NCBI GenBank assembly: GCA_910578755.1
Contig: CAJTSZ010000039.1
Coordinates: 1 to 17,555, forward strand
Reading direction: 5' to 3'
Origin: an uncultured Oscillospiraceae bacterium
GTDB lineage: Bacteria; Bacillota; Clostridia; Oscillospirales; Ruminococcaceae
DNA: 17,555 nt
This document shows positions 5,357-12,193 of the stretch, one piece after another. Position 1 is the first letter of the stretch. Each line of letters starts with the position of its first letter. Below the pieces are notes generated by a model. That model was not told where the DNA came from, did not search any database, and saw only the letters and a list, made by a program, of their open reading frames with translations. A program made the position numbers and the translations under genes.

Positions 5357-6196
5357 GTGAAGCAAAGGATTATTTCCGCTGCAATCGGTTTGGTGGTACT
5401 GGCAGTCATTCTTATGTTTTTTGAAACATGGCTGCTTAATATGGCAATCAGCGCTATTGCAGTTATGGCGCTTTATGAATTTGCAGCCGCTACAAAAATA
5501 AGCCAAAACAAGGTTTTGGCTTTTATTTCCTATATGGTGGCCGCTGTAGTGCCCTTTATTCCAAGGGAACAGGAGTTTGACCTTTTGCCGGTAGTTATTT
5601 TGCCCTATATGTTTTTGTTGTTTTGCGTGCTTCTTTTTTCCCACAAAACAACCCGGGTAGAGCAAGCTGCCCTAACCTTTATGGTAAGCATAGGCGTTCC
5701 CTTGGCCCTTTCCACCGCAGTTTACCTGCGGGACGCTTATGGGCTGGCGCTGGGTATGTTCTATGTGATTTTAGCCCTTGGCAGCGCCTGGTTTTCCGAT
5801 TCTGCCGCTTATTTTACCGGCAAGGCCTTTGGCAAGCACAAACTGTGCCCAAATATTAGCCCCAACAAAACAGTAGAGGGGGCTGTAGGCGGGGTTGTGG
5901 TTGGCACGGGGCTGCTCCTGCTTACTGCGCTGCTGTTCCAGCTGGCCGCGCCCCTTTGGGGAATGGCAGTGGAGGTAAACTACATATTCCTGTTGTGTAT
6001 TGCCCCAGCTGCAACCGTGGTTGGTATGGTGGGGGATTTAAGCGCCTCTATTGTAAAACGGCAGTTCCAAATTAAAGATTTTGGCAACATTATGCCAGGC
6101 CACGGCGGCGTTCTTGACAGGTTTGACAGCGTACTTTTTTGTGCGCCCTTTATTGGGGTGGCAGTGAAACTGCTCCCCGTTGTTACAGTGTTATAG
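5357..6196 (+). CDS. cdsA: Phosphatidate cytidylyltransferase
   Basis: CDP-diacylglycerol synthase joins CTP and phosphatidic acid, giving the precursor of phosphatidylglycerol and other phospholipids. It is an integral membrane enzyme. The 279-residue product starts with a hydrophobic helix (residues 5-24) and has several more membrane segments. The family signature is near the C-terminus: SASIVKRQFQIKDFGNIMPGHGG followed by VLDRFDS (about 227-258). The start is GTG 5357, placed six bases after TTGGAGTGA. The length matches the family. It sits between uppS and dxr, the usual Firmicutes order. Confidence 0.96.
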   Translation: MKQRIISAAIGLVVLAVILMFFETWLLNMAISAIAVMALYEFAAATKISQNKVLAFISYMVAAVVPFIPREQEFDLLPVVILPYMFLLFCVLLFSHKTTRVEQAALTFMVSIGVPLALSTAVYLRDAYGLALGMFYVILALGSAWFSDSAAYFTGKAFGKHKLCPNISPNKTVEGAVGGVVVGTGLLLLTALLFQLAAPLWGMAVEVNYIFLLCIAPAATVVGMVGDLSASIVKRQFQIKDFGNIMPGHGGVLDRFDSVLFCAPFIGVAVKLLPVVTVL

Positions 6197-6213
6197 TTTT
6201 GTGCAAATCCATA

Positions 6214-6240
6214 GGCGGGGAGGCTGCATGCTTCCCCGCC
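6214..6240 (+). other. Very stable hairpin between cdsA and dxr
   Basis: GGCGGGGA (6214-6221) pairs with TCCCCGCC (6233-6240), and three inner pairs (one G-T wobble) bring the stem to 11 bp around TGCAT. There is no poly-T tail, so it is not a normal terminator. The dxr Shine-Dalgarno AAGGTGA begins about nine bases after it. Confidence 0.55.
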
Positions 6241-6265
6241 TGTGCAGGGAAGGTGAGTTTTAGCC

Positions 6266-7411
6266 ATGAAACAAATTACTGTTTTAGGTTCTACAGGGTC
6301 TATTGGTACCCAAAGCCTGGATGTTTGCCGCAATGCCGGTTACCCGGTGTACGCCCTTTGCGCCCATAAAAATATTGGGCTGCTGCGCCAGCAAATAGAA
6401 GAATTTCATCCCCAATATGCGGTAGTTATAGACGAAGCTGCCGCTTTGCAACTAAAAGCAGTGCTGCAAGGGCAAAAAACCCAGGTGCTTTCAGGCTACA
6501 ACGCTATGGTTCAGTTGGTGGGCCAGCAGGGTATTGGTACGGTAATTAATGCCATTACAGGGGTTCAGGGGCTTTTGCCCACAGTAAGCGCCCTAAAAGC
6601 AGGAAATCAGGTGGCCCTGGCCAACAAGGAAACCCTGGTGGCAGGGGGAAAGCTGGTTATGGCTTTGGCCCAGGAAAAAAACTTGCCTGTCCTTCCCATT
6701 GACAGCGAACATTCCGCAATATTCCAATGCCTTCAGGGGAACAATAAACAGCAGGTGGAACGGTTGATTATTACTGCCTCCGGCGGGCCATTTTTTGGCT
6801 GGGATACCCAGCAGCTAAAAAATGTTACCCCCAGCCAGGCCCTCAACCACCCTAACTGGGCTATGGGGCCTAAAATTACTGTAGATTCCTCCACCCTGGC
6901 CAACAAGGCCCTGGAGTTTATTGAGGCCATGTGGCTGTTCCAAATGCCACCGGAAAAAATACAGGTGGTGGTACACCGCCAAAGCATTATCCACTCCATG
7001 GTGGAGTATGGCGACGGCTCTGTTATGGCCCAAATGGGCGCGCCGGATATGCGTATTCCTATCCAGTATGCCCTAACCTATCCCCAAAGGCTGCCATCCC
7101 CAGCAAAACGGCTGGATTTGCTCTCCTGCCCGCCCCTTACCTTTTCCCAGCCGGATACAAAAACCTTTACCTGTTTAAAAAGCGGTATTTGGGCGGCAAA
7201 GCAAGGGGGCCTATACCCCTGTATTTTTAACGGCGCCAACGAACAGGCCGTAGAACTGTTTTTAGAGGGGAAAATCCCTTACCTTAGTATTAGCCAGGCG
7301 GTAGAACGGGCCTTGGAGCACTTTGCCTTTGAAGAGTATACTTCTGTGGAGCAGGTGCTGGAAAAGGATAAGGAGGCCAGGGCCTTTGTGCGGCAGTGGC
7401 TGGGCCAATAG
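6266..7411 (+). CDS. dxr: 1-deoxy-D-xylulose 5-phosphate reductoisomerase
   Basis: DXR (IspC) rearranges and reduces 1-deoxy-D-xylulose 5-phosphate to 2-C-methyl-D-erythritol 4-phosphate with NADPH, the committed step of the MEP isoprenoid pathway. The 381-residue product has the NADPH fold start TVLGSTGSIGTQSLDV (5-20), ALANKETLVAGG (about 118-129), the metal and substrate site PIDSEHSAIFQCL (about 146-158), TASGGPFF and HPNWAMGPKITVDSSTLANKALEFIEAMWLF (about 192-222), then the C-terminal helical domain. Start ATG 6266 follows AAGGTGA. The coding end lies 32 nt before the chosen rseP start, so they are probably co-transcribed. With uppS and ispG in the same cluster, isoprenoid supply is a theme of this operon. 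Confidence 0.97.
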   Translation: MKQITVLGSTGSIGTQSLDVCRNAGYPVYALCAHKNIGLLRQQIEEFHPQYAVVIDEAAALQLKAVLQGQKTQVLSGYNAMVQLVGQQGIGTVINAITGVQGLLPTVSALKAGNQVALANKETLVAGGKLVMALAQEKNLPVLPIDSEHSAIFQCLQGNNKQQVERLIITASGGPFFGWDTQQLKNVTPSQALNHPNWAMGPKITVDSSTLANKALEFIEAMWLFQMPPEKIQVVVHRQSIIHSMVEYGDGSVMAQMGAPDMRIPIQYALTYPQRLPSPAKRLDLLSCPPLTFSQPDTKTFTCLKSGIWAAKQGGLYPCIFNGANEQAVELFLEGKIPYLSISQAVERALEHFAFEEYTSVEQVLEKDKEARAFVRQWLGQ

Positions 7412-7443
7412 CCCTATTTTTAGGAAATGGTTGTGATGAAAAA

Positions 7444-8475
7444 ATGACGACAAGTTTGCCAGTAACAATTATTTTGGTTGTGCTTATGTTTGGGTTTATT
7501 ATTTTTATCCACGAGCTGGGCCACTTTTTAACAGCCAAGGCCGCCGGGGTAAAGGTGCATGAATTTGCCATTGGCATGGGCCCTGTCCTTTTTAAATTTT
7601 ATAAGGGGGATACAAAGTATAACCTGCGGCTGCTTCCCATTGGCGGTTTTGTTGCCATGGAAGGGGAGGACGAGGAAAGCAGCGACAGGGACGCTTTTTG
7701 CAATAAACCGGTTTGGAAGCGCATTATTGTAGCCGGCGCCGCTATGAATATTTTGTTTGGGTTTATCCTCATGTTTCTTTTGGTTTCCATGCAGGGGCGC
7801 CTTTCCACCACCCAGGTGGCCCTGTTTGACGAGGGCGCTGTAAGCAGCGAAAAGCTGCAGGTGGGGGATGTTATTTTAGAGGTAAACGGCGCCAACGTCC
7901 ACATTGCCAACGACCTGGTTTTTGAACTGGTGGGCGCTGGGACCGACCCCGTCAATATGCTGGTACAGCGGGATGGGGAGGAGCTCCTTTTGGAAAACAT
8001 CCCTTTCCACAGCGAGGTTTTGGAGGACGGCACCGCCGTATTTTCCATGGATTTTAAAGTGAAGGGCGTCCCCAAAACCCTTGGCGGCATGTTTAGGGAA
8101 TCTTTTTATATGACCACCGGCGTGGTAAAACAGGCGTGGGTTTCCTTTATTAAACTGGTTACCGGCCAGTTCCAGGTAAACCAGCTTTCCGGCCCGGTAG
8201 GGGTTAGCGGCGCCATTGGCCAGGCTGCCGCAGTAGGCTTCAGCAGCCTTATTTTAATGGTGGCCTTTGTCACCATTAACATTGGTGTGTTTAACCTGCT
8301 ACCTTTGCCCGCCCTGGACGGCGGCCGCTTGGTGTTTTTAATTATCGAGGGCCTGCGGGGCAAGCCGGTACCAGCCAAGTATGAGGGCCTTATCCATGCC
8401 GCTGGCCTGGTGCTGCTGATGGGGCTGATGATTTTTGTCACATACCAGGACATTGTACGGCTTATCAGCAAATAG
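7444..8475 (+). CDS. rseP: RIP zinc metalloprotease (RseP/RasP, site-2 protease)
   Basis: A membrane-embedded zinc protease of the M50B family that cuts substrates within or near the bilayer, such as anti-sigma factors and leftover signal peptides. The 343-residue product has the zinc motif HELGH (23-27) in the first membrane helix, a PDZ domain in the middle (about 110-200, with VGDVILEVNGANV), and NLLPLPALDGG (284-294), whose Asp292 is the third zinc ligand. I chose ATG 7444. The frame is open back to a GTG at 7396, but that would overlap dxr and lacks a ribosome binding site. AGGAAA (7422-7427) is rather far from ATG 7444. A short frame in between ends in TGA overlapping this ATG (ATGA), which may couple translation. 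Confidence 0.95.
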   Translation: MTTSLPVTIILVVLMFGFIIFIHELGHFLTAKAAGVKVHEFAIGMGPVLFKFYKGDTKYNLRLLPIGGFVAMEGEDEESSDRDAFCNKPVWKRIIVAGAAMNILFGFILMFLLVSMQGRLSTTQVALFDEGAVSSEKLQVGDVILEVNGANVHIANDLVFELVGAGTDPVNMLVQRDGEELLLENIPFHSEVLEDGTAVFSMDFKVKGVPKTLGGMFRESFYMTTGVVKQAWVSFIKLVTGQFQVNQLSGPVGVSGAIGQAAAVGFSSLILMVAFVTINIGVFNLLPLPALDGGRLVFLIIEGLRGKPVPAKYEGLIHAAGLVLLMGLMIFVTYQDIVRLISK

Positions 8476-8510
8476 CCGCAGTGGGTGCCAAAAAGAAAGA
8501 AGGAGACACA

Positions 8511-9560
8511 GTGAACAGGAAATTGACAAAACAAATTTCTGTGGGTAGCGTTGCCATTGGCGGCGGCAGCCCGGTGGTAATACAATCCATGCTGAACACG
8601 CCGGCGGAAGATTTTGAGGCCAGCGTGGCCCAGGCAAAACGGCTGGAAACCGCCGGCTGCCAAATTATCCGGGCCGCTGTTCCAACCAGGGAGGCTGTGG
8701 GGCTTATCCCACGGCTGAAGGAGGCGGTACATACCCCCATTGTGGCGGATATTCACTTCGATTACCGCCTGGCCCTGGAAGCTGTAGCCGCCGGGGTGGA
8801 TAAAATACGCATTAACCCGGGGAATATTGGGGATGCAGGCCGGGTAAAACAGGTGGTTGAGGCATGCCGCAGCCACAATGTGCCCATTCGGGTTGGGGTA
8901 AACAGCGGTTCGGTAGAAAAACAGTTTTTGGAAAAGCACGGCGGCCCTACGGCCCAGGCCTTGGTGGACAGCGCCTTGTATCACGCCTCCTTAATTGAAC
9001 AGTTTGGTTACGGAGAAATTGCCCTTTCCCTAAAATCTTCCAGTGTAGCAGCCACCATAGCGGCCTACCGCCTGGCAGCCCAACAGTGCAACTATCCCCT
9101 GCACCTGGGGGTTACTGAGGCAGGTACCACCCGCATGGGCTTGGTAAAATCTGCTGTGGGGATTGGCTCCCTGCTGTGTGACGGCATTGGGGATACCATA
9201 CGGGTTTCCCTGACGGCAGACCCAGTGGAGGAAATTGTTGCTGCCAAGGATATTTTAAAAGCAGTTGGATTAGGCGGGCAGGGCCCCAACCTGATTTCCT
9301 GCCCCACCTGCGGGCGGACAAAAATTGACCTGGTGGCCCTGGCCAACCAGGTGGAGGAGGCGCTGCGGGGCTGTAAAAAGAACATTACAGTAGCGGTTAT
9401 GGGCTGTGCTGTCAACGGGCCAGGGGAGGCCAGAGAGGCGGATATTGGCATTGCTGGCGGCGACGGCTGCGCCCTGCTTTTTAAACATGGGGAGATTATT
9501 GGCAAAGTGCCTGAGGAGCAGGTGCTTCCTGCCCTTTTAAAAGAGATTGAACAACTATAA
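8511..9560 (+). CDS. ispG: (E)-4-hydroxy-3-methylbut-2-enyl-diphosphate synthase
   Basis: IspG (GcpE) converts methylerythritol cyclodiphosphate to HMBPP, the next-to-last step of the MEP pathway, using a [4Fe-4S] cluster. The 349-residue product has a TIM-barrel part (about 1-250) with VADIHFDYRLALEA and DKIRINPGNIG, and a C-terminal cluster domain with Cys264 and Cys267 (CPTCGR), Cys299 (MGCAVNGPGE) and Glu306, the pattern of cluster ligands known for the enzyme. The start is GTG 8511, five bases after GGAG (8502-8505). The frame also reaches a GTG at 8481, but this precedes the ribosome binding site. It is 35 nt after rseP and last in the operon. Confidence 0.97.
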   Translation: MNRKLTKQISVGSVAIGGGSPVVIQSMLNTPAEDFEASVAQAKRLETAGCQIIRAAVPTREAVGLIPRLKEAVHTPIVADIHFDYRLALEAVAAGVDKIRINPGNIGDAGRVKQVVEACRSHNVPIRVGVNSGSVEKQFLEKHGGPTAQALVDSALYHASLIEQFGYGEIALSLKSSSVAATIAAYRLAAQQCNYPLHLGVTEAGTTRMGLVKSAVGIGSLLCDGIGDTIRVSLTADPVEEIVAAKDILKAVGLGGQGPNLISCPTCGRTKIDLVALANQVEEALRGCKKNITVAVMGCAVNGPGEAREADIGIAGGDGCALLFKHGEIIGKVPEEQVLPALLKEIEQL

Positions 9561-9570
9561 ATAAAGGACA

Positions 9571-9613
9571 AAAAAGCCAGGCAGCTTTTTATAAAAGGCT
9601 GTCCTGGCTTTTT
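9571..9613. terminator. Bidirectional terminator between ispG and the chemoreceptor
   Basis: AAAAAGCCAGG (9571-9581) pairs with CCTGGCTTTTT (9603-9613). The stem continues inward with CAGC/GCTG (one bulged T) and a T/A-rich part. T runs follow on both strands, so it can end both ispG (+) and the converging gene on the - strand, whose stop is 25 nt away. Confidence 0.9.
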
Positions 9614-9637
9614 ATTGGGGGAACAATTGTTACATTG

Positions 9638-11566
9638 TTAATGGAAAACAGGGGCTTTTTGCTCTCTTTTACTATCCATCCTATCTATTTGGAAGTTGCT
9701 GATTAGTTTATTCAGGGTCCGCGCCTGTTGGGACAGTTCCTTGGACACTGCTGCGCTTTTTTCTGCGGCGGAGGAATTGTCCTGAACGACGGAGGATATT
9801 TCCTTAATACCGGATTCAACCAGCAATATCATCTCTGACTGCTGGATACTTGCATTGGCAATTTCATCCATCAAAGTTTTAATGGATTGGATGCAGCTGT
9901 TGATGTCCTGCATAGCGGAAACGGCCAGGCCTGTGGATTCTGTTCCCGTTTTAACACTTTCAATGGAATGGCTGATTAGGTTGTTGGTATTCTGTGCAGC
10001 CTCGGCAGATTTTGCCGCCAAGGTACGTACCTCGTCCGCCACGACGGAAAATCCTTTGCCTGCCACTCCGGCACGGGCGGCCTCTACAGCGGCATTTAGA
10101 GCCAAAATATTTGTCTGAAATGCAATATCTTCAATGGTTTTAATAATGGTGCCTATCTGTGCGGCGGATTGTTCAATATTTTGGGTGGCAGTGGTAAGCT
10201 GCTCCATCCTTGCGTCAGCCTCAACGGCAAAGCTGGTGGCCTTGGCTACTAACTTGCTGGCGCTTCCACAGCGCATAGTACTGGTTTGAATACGGCCGGT
10301 AATGGATGTAACATTTGTCATAAGCCCGTCAACGGAAACGGACTGCTCTGCCGTGCCTTGGGCAAGGGCTTGGGCGCCGGAGAATACAAGCCCCGCGCTG
10401 GCGTCCACCTGGGAGGCTACCTGGGAAATATTGTATATTACATTTACTAAATTGGCATGGATAGATTGCAGGCTGGCAGAAAGGGCCTTGAAGTCGCCTA
10501 TATAGTAGGACTCGTTTTCTGTAATATCTATAGCAAAATTTCCCCTGGCCATTTCGTCAAGGATGCGTCCCACATCGTCAATGGTTTTCCGCAGGCAGCC
10601 GCATACCCTGTGGGTGGTTTGGGCAATCATACCAATTTCGTCCGACCGGCCGTAAAAGGGTTCCAGTTCCTGGTCGGCGGATAAATTCAAATCTCCCAAG
10701 CGGCCTATGGCACATTCAACCACCATAAGCTCCCGTCCTACGCGCCGCAGGAACAGCAGGGTAAACAGGATAACAGCGGCGGCCATAACCGCGCACAGCA
10801 CGCCTACCAAAATGCGCACATTGGTTACAGAGGAAAAGACCTCTGTTGCGTTGTCGCGGACCATAAATACCCATCCGCGGTCCTTCAAATATTTGTAAAC
10901 CACAAGCTGATTAACACCGTTTTCATCTTTGTAGGAATATGTATTTGCCTGGGTACTATTGTCAGCCTGAATACGTTTGATTATTTCCAGGTAGCCTGGG
11001 TCGGTAGTTTTCGTATTTAGCAGTTCATCGTCCTTATGGTAAAGATATACGCCTGTGTCCACATTCAGGAACACATACTCGCTGTCGGGCAGGCCTGTGA
11101 TGTCCAAATGCAGCAGCGAGTCCATAAGGTGGCTGGCATAAACGCCGGCCCCCACATAACCAATGCATTTTTGCCCTTCAAATATGGGGTAGTACATGGA
11201 CAATATCATGCTGCCAGTGCCTGGGGACTTCATAATGCCCAAATTGGTCAGCTCCGGCTGGGCCAGAATGGTGTCCTGAAAGGTTTTTAGCGAATCCCCC
11301 GACCGTGTGGTTATGCCAATGGCCCCCTGGGAGGTATGGGCCAGGACATAAGTGTTTGGAGTGGCGATGTACAGCCCCTCAAACACGCCTTTTACAGAGG
11401 CAAAGGCTTCGGTATACTTTTGGGCTTTGGCCAGTATTTCAGGGTTGTCAGGGGCCAGGAGCAAGTCGTGAACCTCGCTGCTGAGGGAAAAGGCGGTCAT
11501 ATACTCCTCCGCGGAGAGTACATACTCATCAATAATGGAGGCTCTGGCCTCCACAGCGTCGGTCAT
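9638..11566 (-). CDS. Methyl-accepting chemotaxis protein, body (dCache sensor)
   Basis: This frame gives 642 residues of a chemoreceptor. It has an extracytoplasmic sensor region of the dCache type (about 1-245, with the YYPIF.GQKCIGYVGAGV strand and GWVFMVRD at its end), a second membrane helix (about 251-273), a HAMP-like linker, then a long coiled-coil signalling domain whose tip IAFQTNILALNAAVEAARAG with GKGFSVVADEVRTLA (about 481-517) is the hallmark that contacts CheA and CheW. It ends in VFH with no CheR-docking pentapeptide. It lacks the first membrane helix, without which the sensor domain would face the cytosol. That helix is encoded immediately upstream in another frame (11563-11706), and the two frames fit together through a -1 shift at 11581-11587. 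The joined protein would be 689 residues. The ligand is unknown. Confidence 0.93.
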   Translation of the reverse strand: MTDAVEARASIIDEYVLSAEEYMTAFSLSSEVHDLLLAPDNPEILAKAQKYTEAFASVKGVFEGLYIATPNTYVLAHTSQGAIGITTRSGDSLKTFQDTILAQPELTNLGIMKSPGTGSMILSMYYPIFEGQKCIGYVGAGVYASHLMDSLLHLDITGLPDSEYVFLNVDTGVYLYHKDDELLNTKTTDPGYLEIIKRIQADNSTQANTYSYKDENGVNQLVVYKYLKDRGWVFMVRDNATEVFSSVTNVRILVGVLCAVMAAAVILFTLLFLRRVGRELMVVECAIGRLGDLNLSADQELEPFYGRSDEIGMIAQTTHRVCGCLRKTIDDVGRILDEMARGNFAIDITENESYYIGDFKALSASLQSIHANLVNVIYNISQVASQVDASAGLVFSGAQALAQGTAEQSVSVDGLMTNVTSITGRIQTSTMRCGSASKLVAKATSFAVEADARMEQLTTATQNIEQSAAQIGTIIKTIEDIAFQTNILALNAAVEAARAGVAGKGFSVVADEVRTLAAKSAEAAQNTNNLISHSIESVKTGTESTGLAVSAMQDINSCIQSIKTLMDEIANASIQQSEMILLVESGIKEISSVVQDNSSAAEKSAAVSKELSQQARTLNKLISNFQIDRMDSKREQKAPVFH

Positions 11567-11706
11567 TTGGTTGGTAATATCTTTTTTACCACGGAAGCGG
11601 CGTTAGTAGATACAAACAGCCAAAGCAGCACCATTCCAATTAAAGTGACAAGTGTAGTAAGTATTCCAATTTGTGTGGCAAGTTTCTTGTTTTCCATAAA
11701 GTGCAT
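11563..11706 (-). CDS. N-terminal membrane anchor of the chemoreceptor, in another frame
   Basis: From ATG 11706 this frame encodes 47 residues: MHFMENKKLATQIGILTTLV and on through a single membrane helix (about 14-34), then VSTNAASVVKK, ending at TGA 11565-11563. AGGGGG (11714-11719) is seven bases upstream, the best ribosome binding site for the chemoreceptor. Short basic start, helix and 'VSTNAA' junction are typical of chemoreceptor N-termini. Its TGA overlaps the first ATG of the main frame (ATGA). A -1 shift at the A AAA AAG heptamer, or one more A in the run, joins VVKK to DITNQMTDAVEAR without loss. It is therefore almost certainly the missing 5' end of the receptor gene, not a separate gene. 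Confidence 0.75.
   Translation of the reverse strand: MHFMENKKLATQIGILTTLVTLIGMVLLWLFVSTNAASVVKKILPTK
11581..11587 (-). other. A AAA AAG slippery heptamer at the frame junction
   Basis: On the minus strand the codons GTA AAA AAG (11589-11581) contain A AAA AAG in the phase needed for -1 tandem slippage, the same heptamer used in the dnaX frameshift of E. coli. After slippage the next codon is GAT, in the chemoreceptor frame. A 7-bp stem TGGAGGC/GCCTCCA with a CAGA loop (11553-11536) lies 27 nt downstream, farther than is usual for a stimulator. No Shine-Dalgarno-like sequence lies just upstream. A simple A6-for-A7 deletion or sequencing error gives the same picture. Confidence 0.45.
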
Positions 11707-11839
11707 AAAAGTGCCCCCTATTAAGAAAAAATTTTAAAAACATTGGCCCAATTTTATTTTGTGTTTCTGGTTGGATTGGTATGTTCTGCCCTAGCAGGTT
11801 TAATAAAAACAGAAGCAAAAAAACAAATTGGCTGATGAT

Positions 11840-11868
11840 ATAATAATCTATCTTTCGCCAAATTTCAA
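11840..11868 (-). promoter_or_regulatory. Candidate promoter of the chemoreceptor gene
   Basis: On the minus strand TTGAAA (11868-11863), a 17-nt spacer and TATTAT (11845-11840). The transcript would start near 11833 and have a leader of about 125 nt before ATG 11706. No sigma-28-type flagellar promoter was seen. Confidence 0.55.
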
Positions 11869-11889
11869 TAGTTTTTAAGTAGCCGCAGC

Positions 11890-12150
11890 CCACACTTTTT
11901 GGTGCCCATAGTCAAGTGTGGAATTGGCTGTACATCAGGTCCTCTTGGATGCGAAGGTCGGCCCCATAGGCCTTTCTTCAATTACCTGATGAACGAAGTT
12001 TTGGGTTATTTTGCCCGATTTCTTCTTTCCCCGCCAGCCTTTGCACCACTTTTTGCAGTGCTTTTGTGCTTCTGAAGGCCGATATTCCTTTGAGTCACTT
12101 CTTTTTTCCTCTCTTCTTCCCTTTGCACTTACATTGTAAATCAGCATATA
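11890..12150. other. Intergenic region with inverted repeats, no convincing gene
   Basis: Between the chemoreceptor promoter and the trkH terminator two perfect 8-bp inverted repeats are visible: CCACACTT (11890-11897) with AAGTGTGG (11914-11921), and CATCAGGT (11933-11940) with ACCTGATG (11984-11991). The second encloses a GGCC/GGCC hairpin (about 11960-11972). A 78-codon minus-strand frame (12171-11935) starts inside the trkH terminator, has no ribosome binding site and is lysine-rich without recognisable motifs. The repeats may be operators or parts of a structured RNA. Confidence 0.4.
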
Positions 12151-12153
12151 AAG

Positions 12154-12189
12154 AAAACTGCACCCCTGCATTGGTAAGGAGGGGTGCAG
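12154..12189 (-). terminator. Terminator of trkA-trkH
   Basis: CTGCACCCCT and AGGGGTGCAG (12158-12167 with 12180-12189) form a perfect 10-bp stem. On the minus strand it is followed by TTTTCTTT. It starts five bases after the trkH stop. Confidence 0.9.
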
Positions 12190-12193
12190 CTTA

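Noticed and set aside
11707..11833. c-di-GMP riboswitch in the chemoreceptor leader
   Set aside because: The characteristic conserved blocks of the class I riboswitch are not visible in this leader or in that of the cyclase.
11603..11893. 96-codon minus-strand frame upstream of the chemoreceptor
   Set aside because: It overlaps the promoter and the real N-terminal frame in a different phase; the hydrophobic stretch comes from T-rich non-coding DNA.
11935..12171. 78-codon minus-strand frame between trkH and the chemoreceptor
   Set aside because: Its start lies within the trkH terminator stem region, there is no ribosome binding site, and the product is low-complexity and basic with no recognisable motif.
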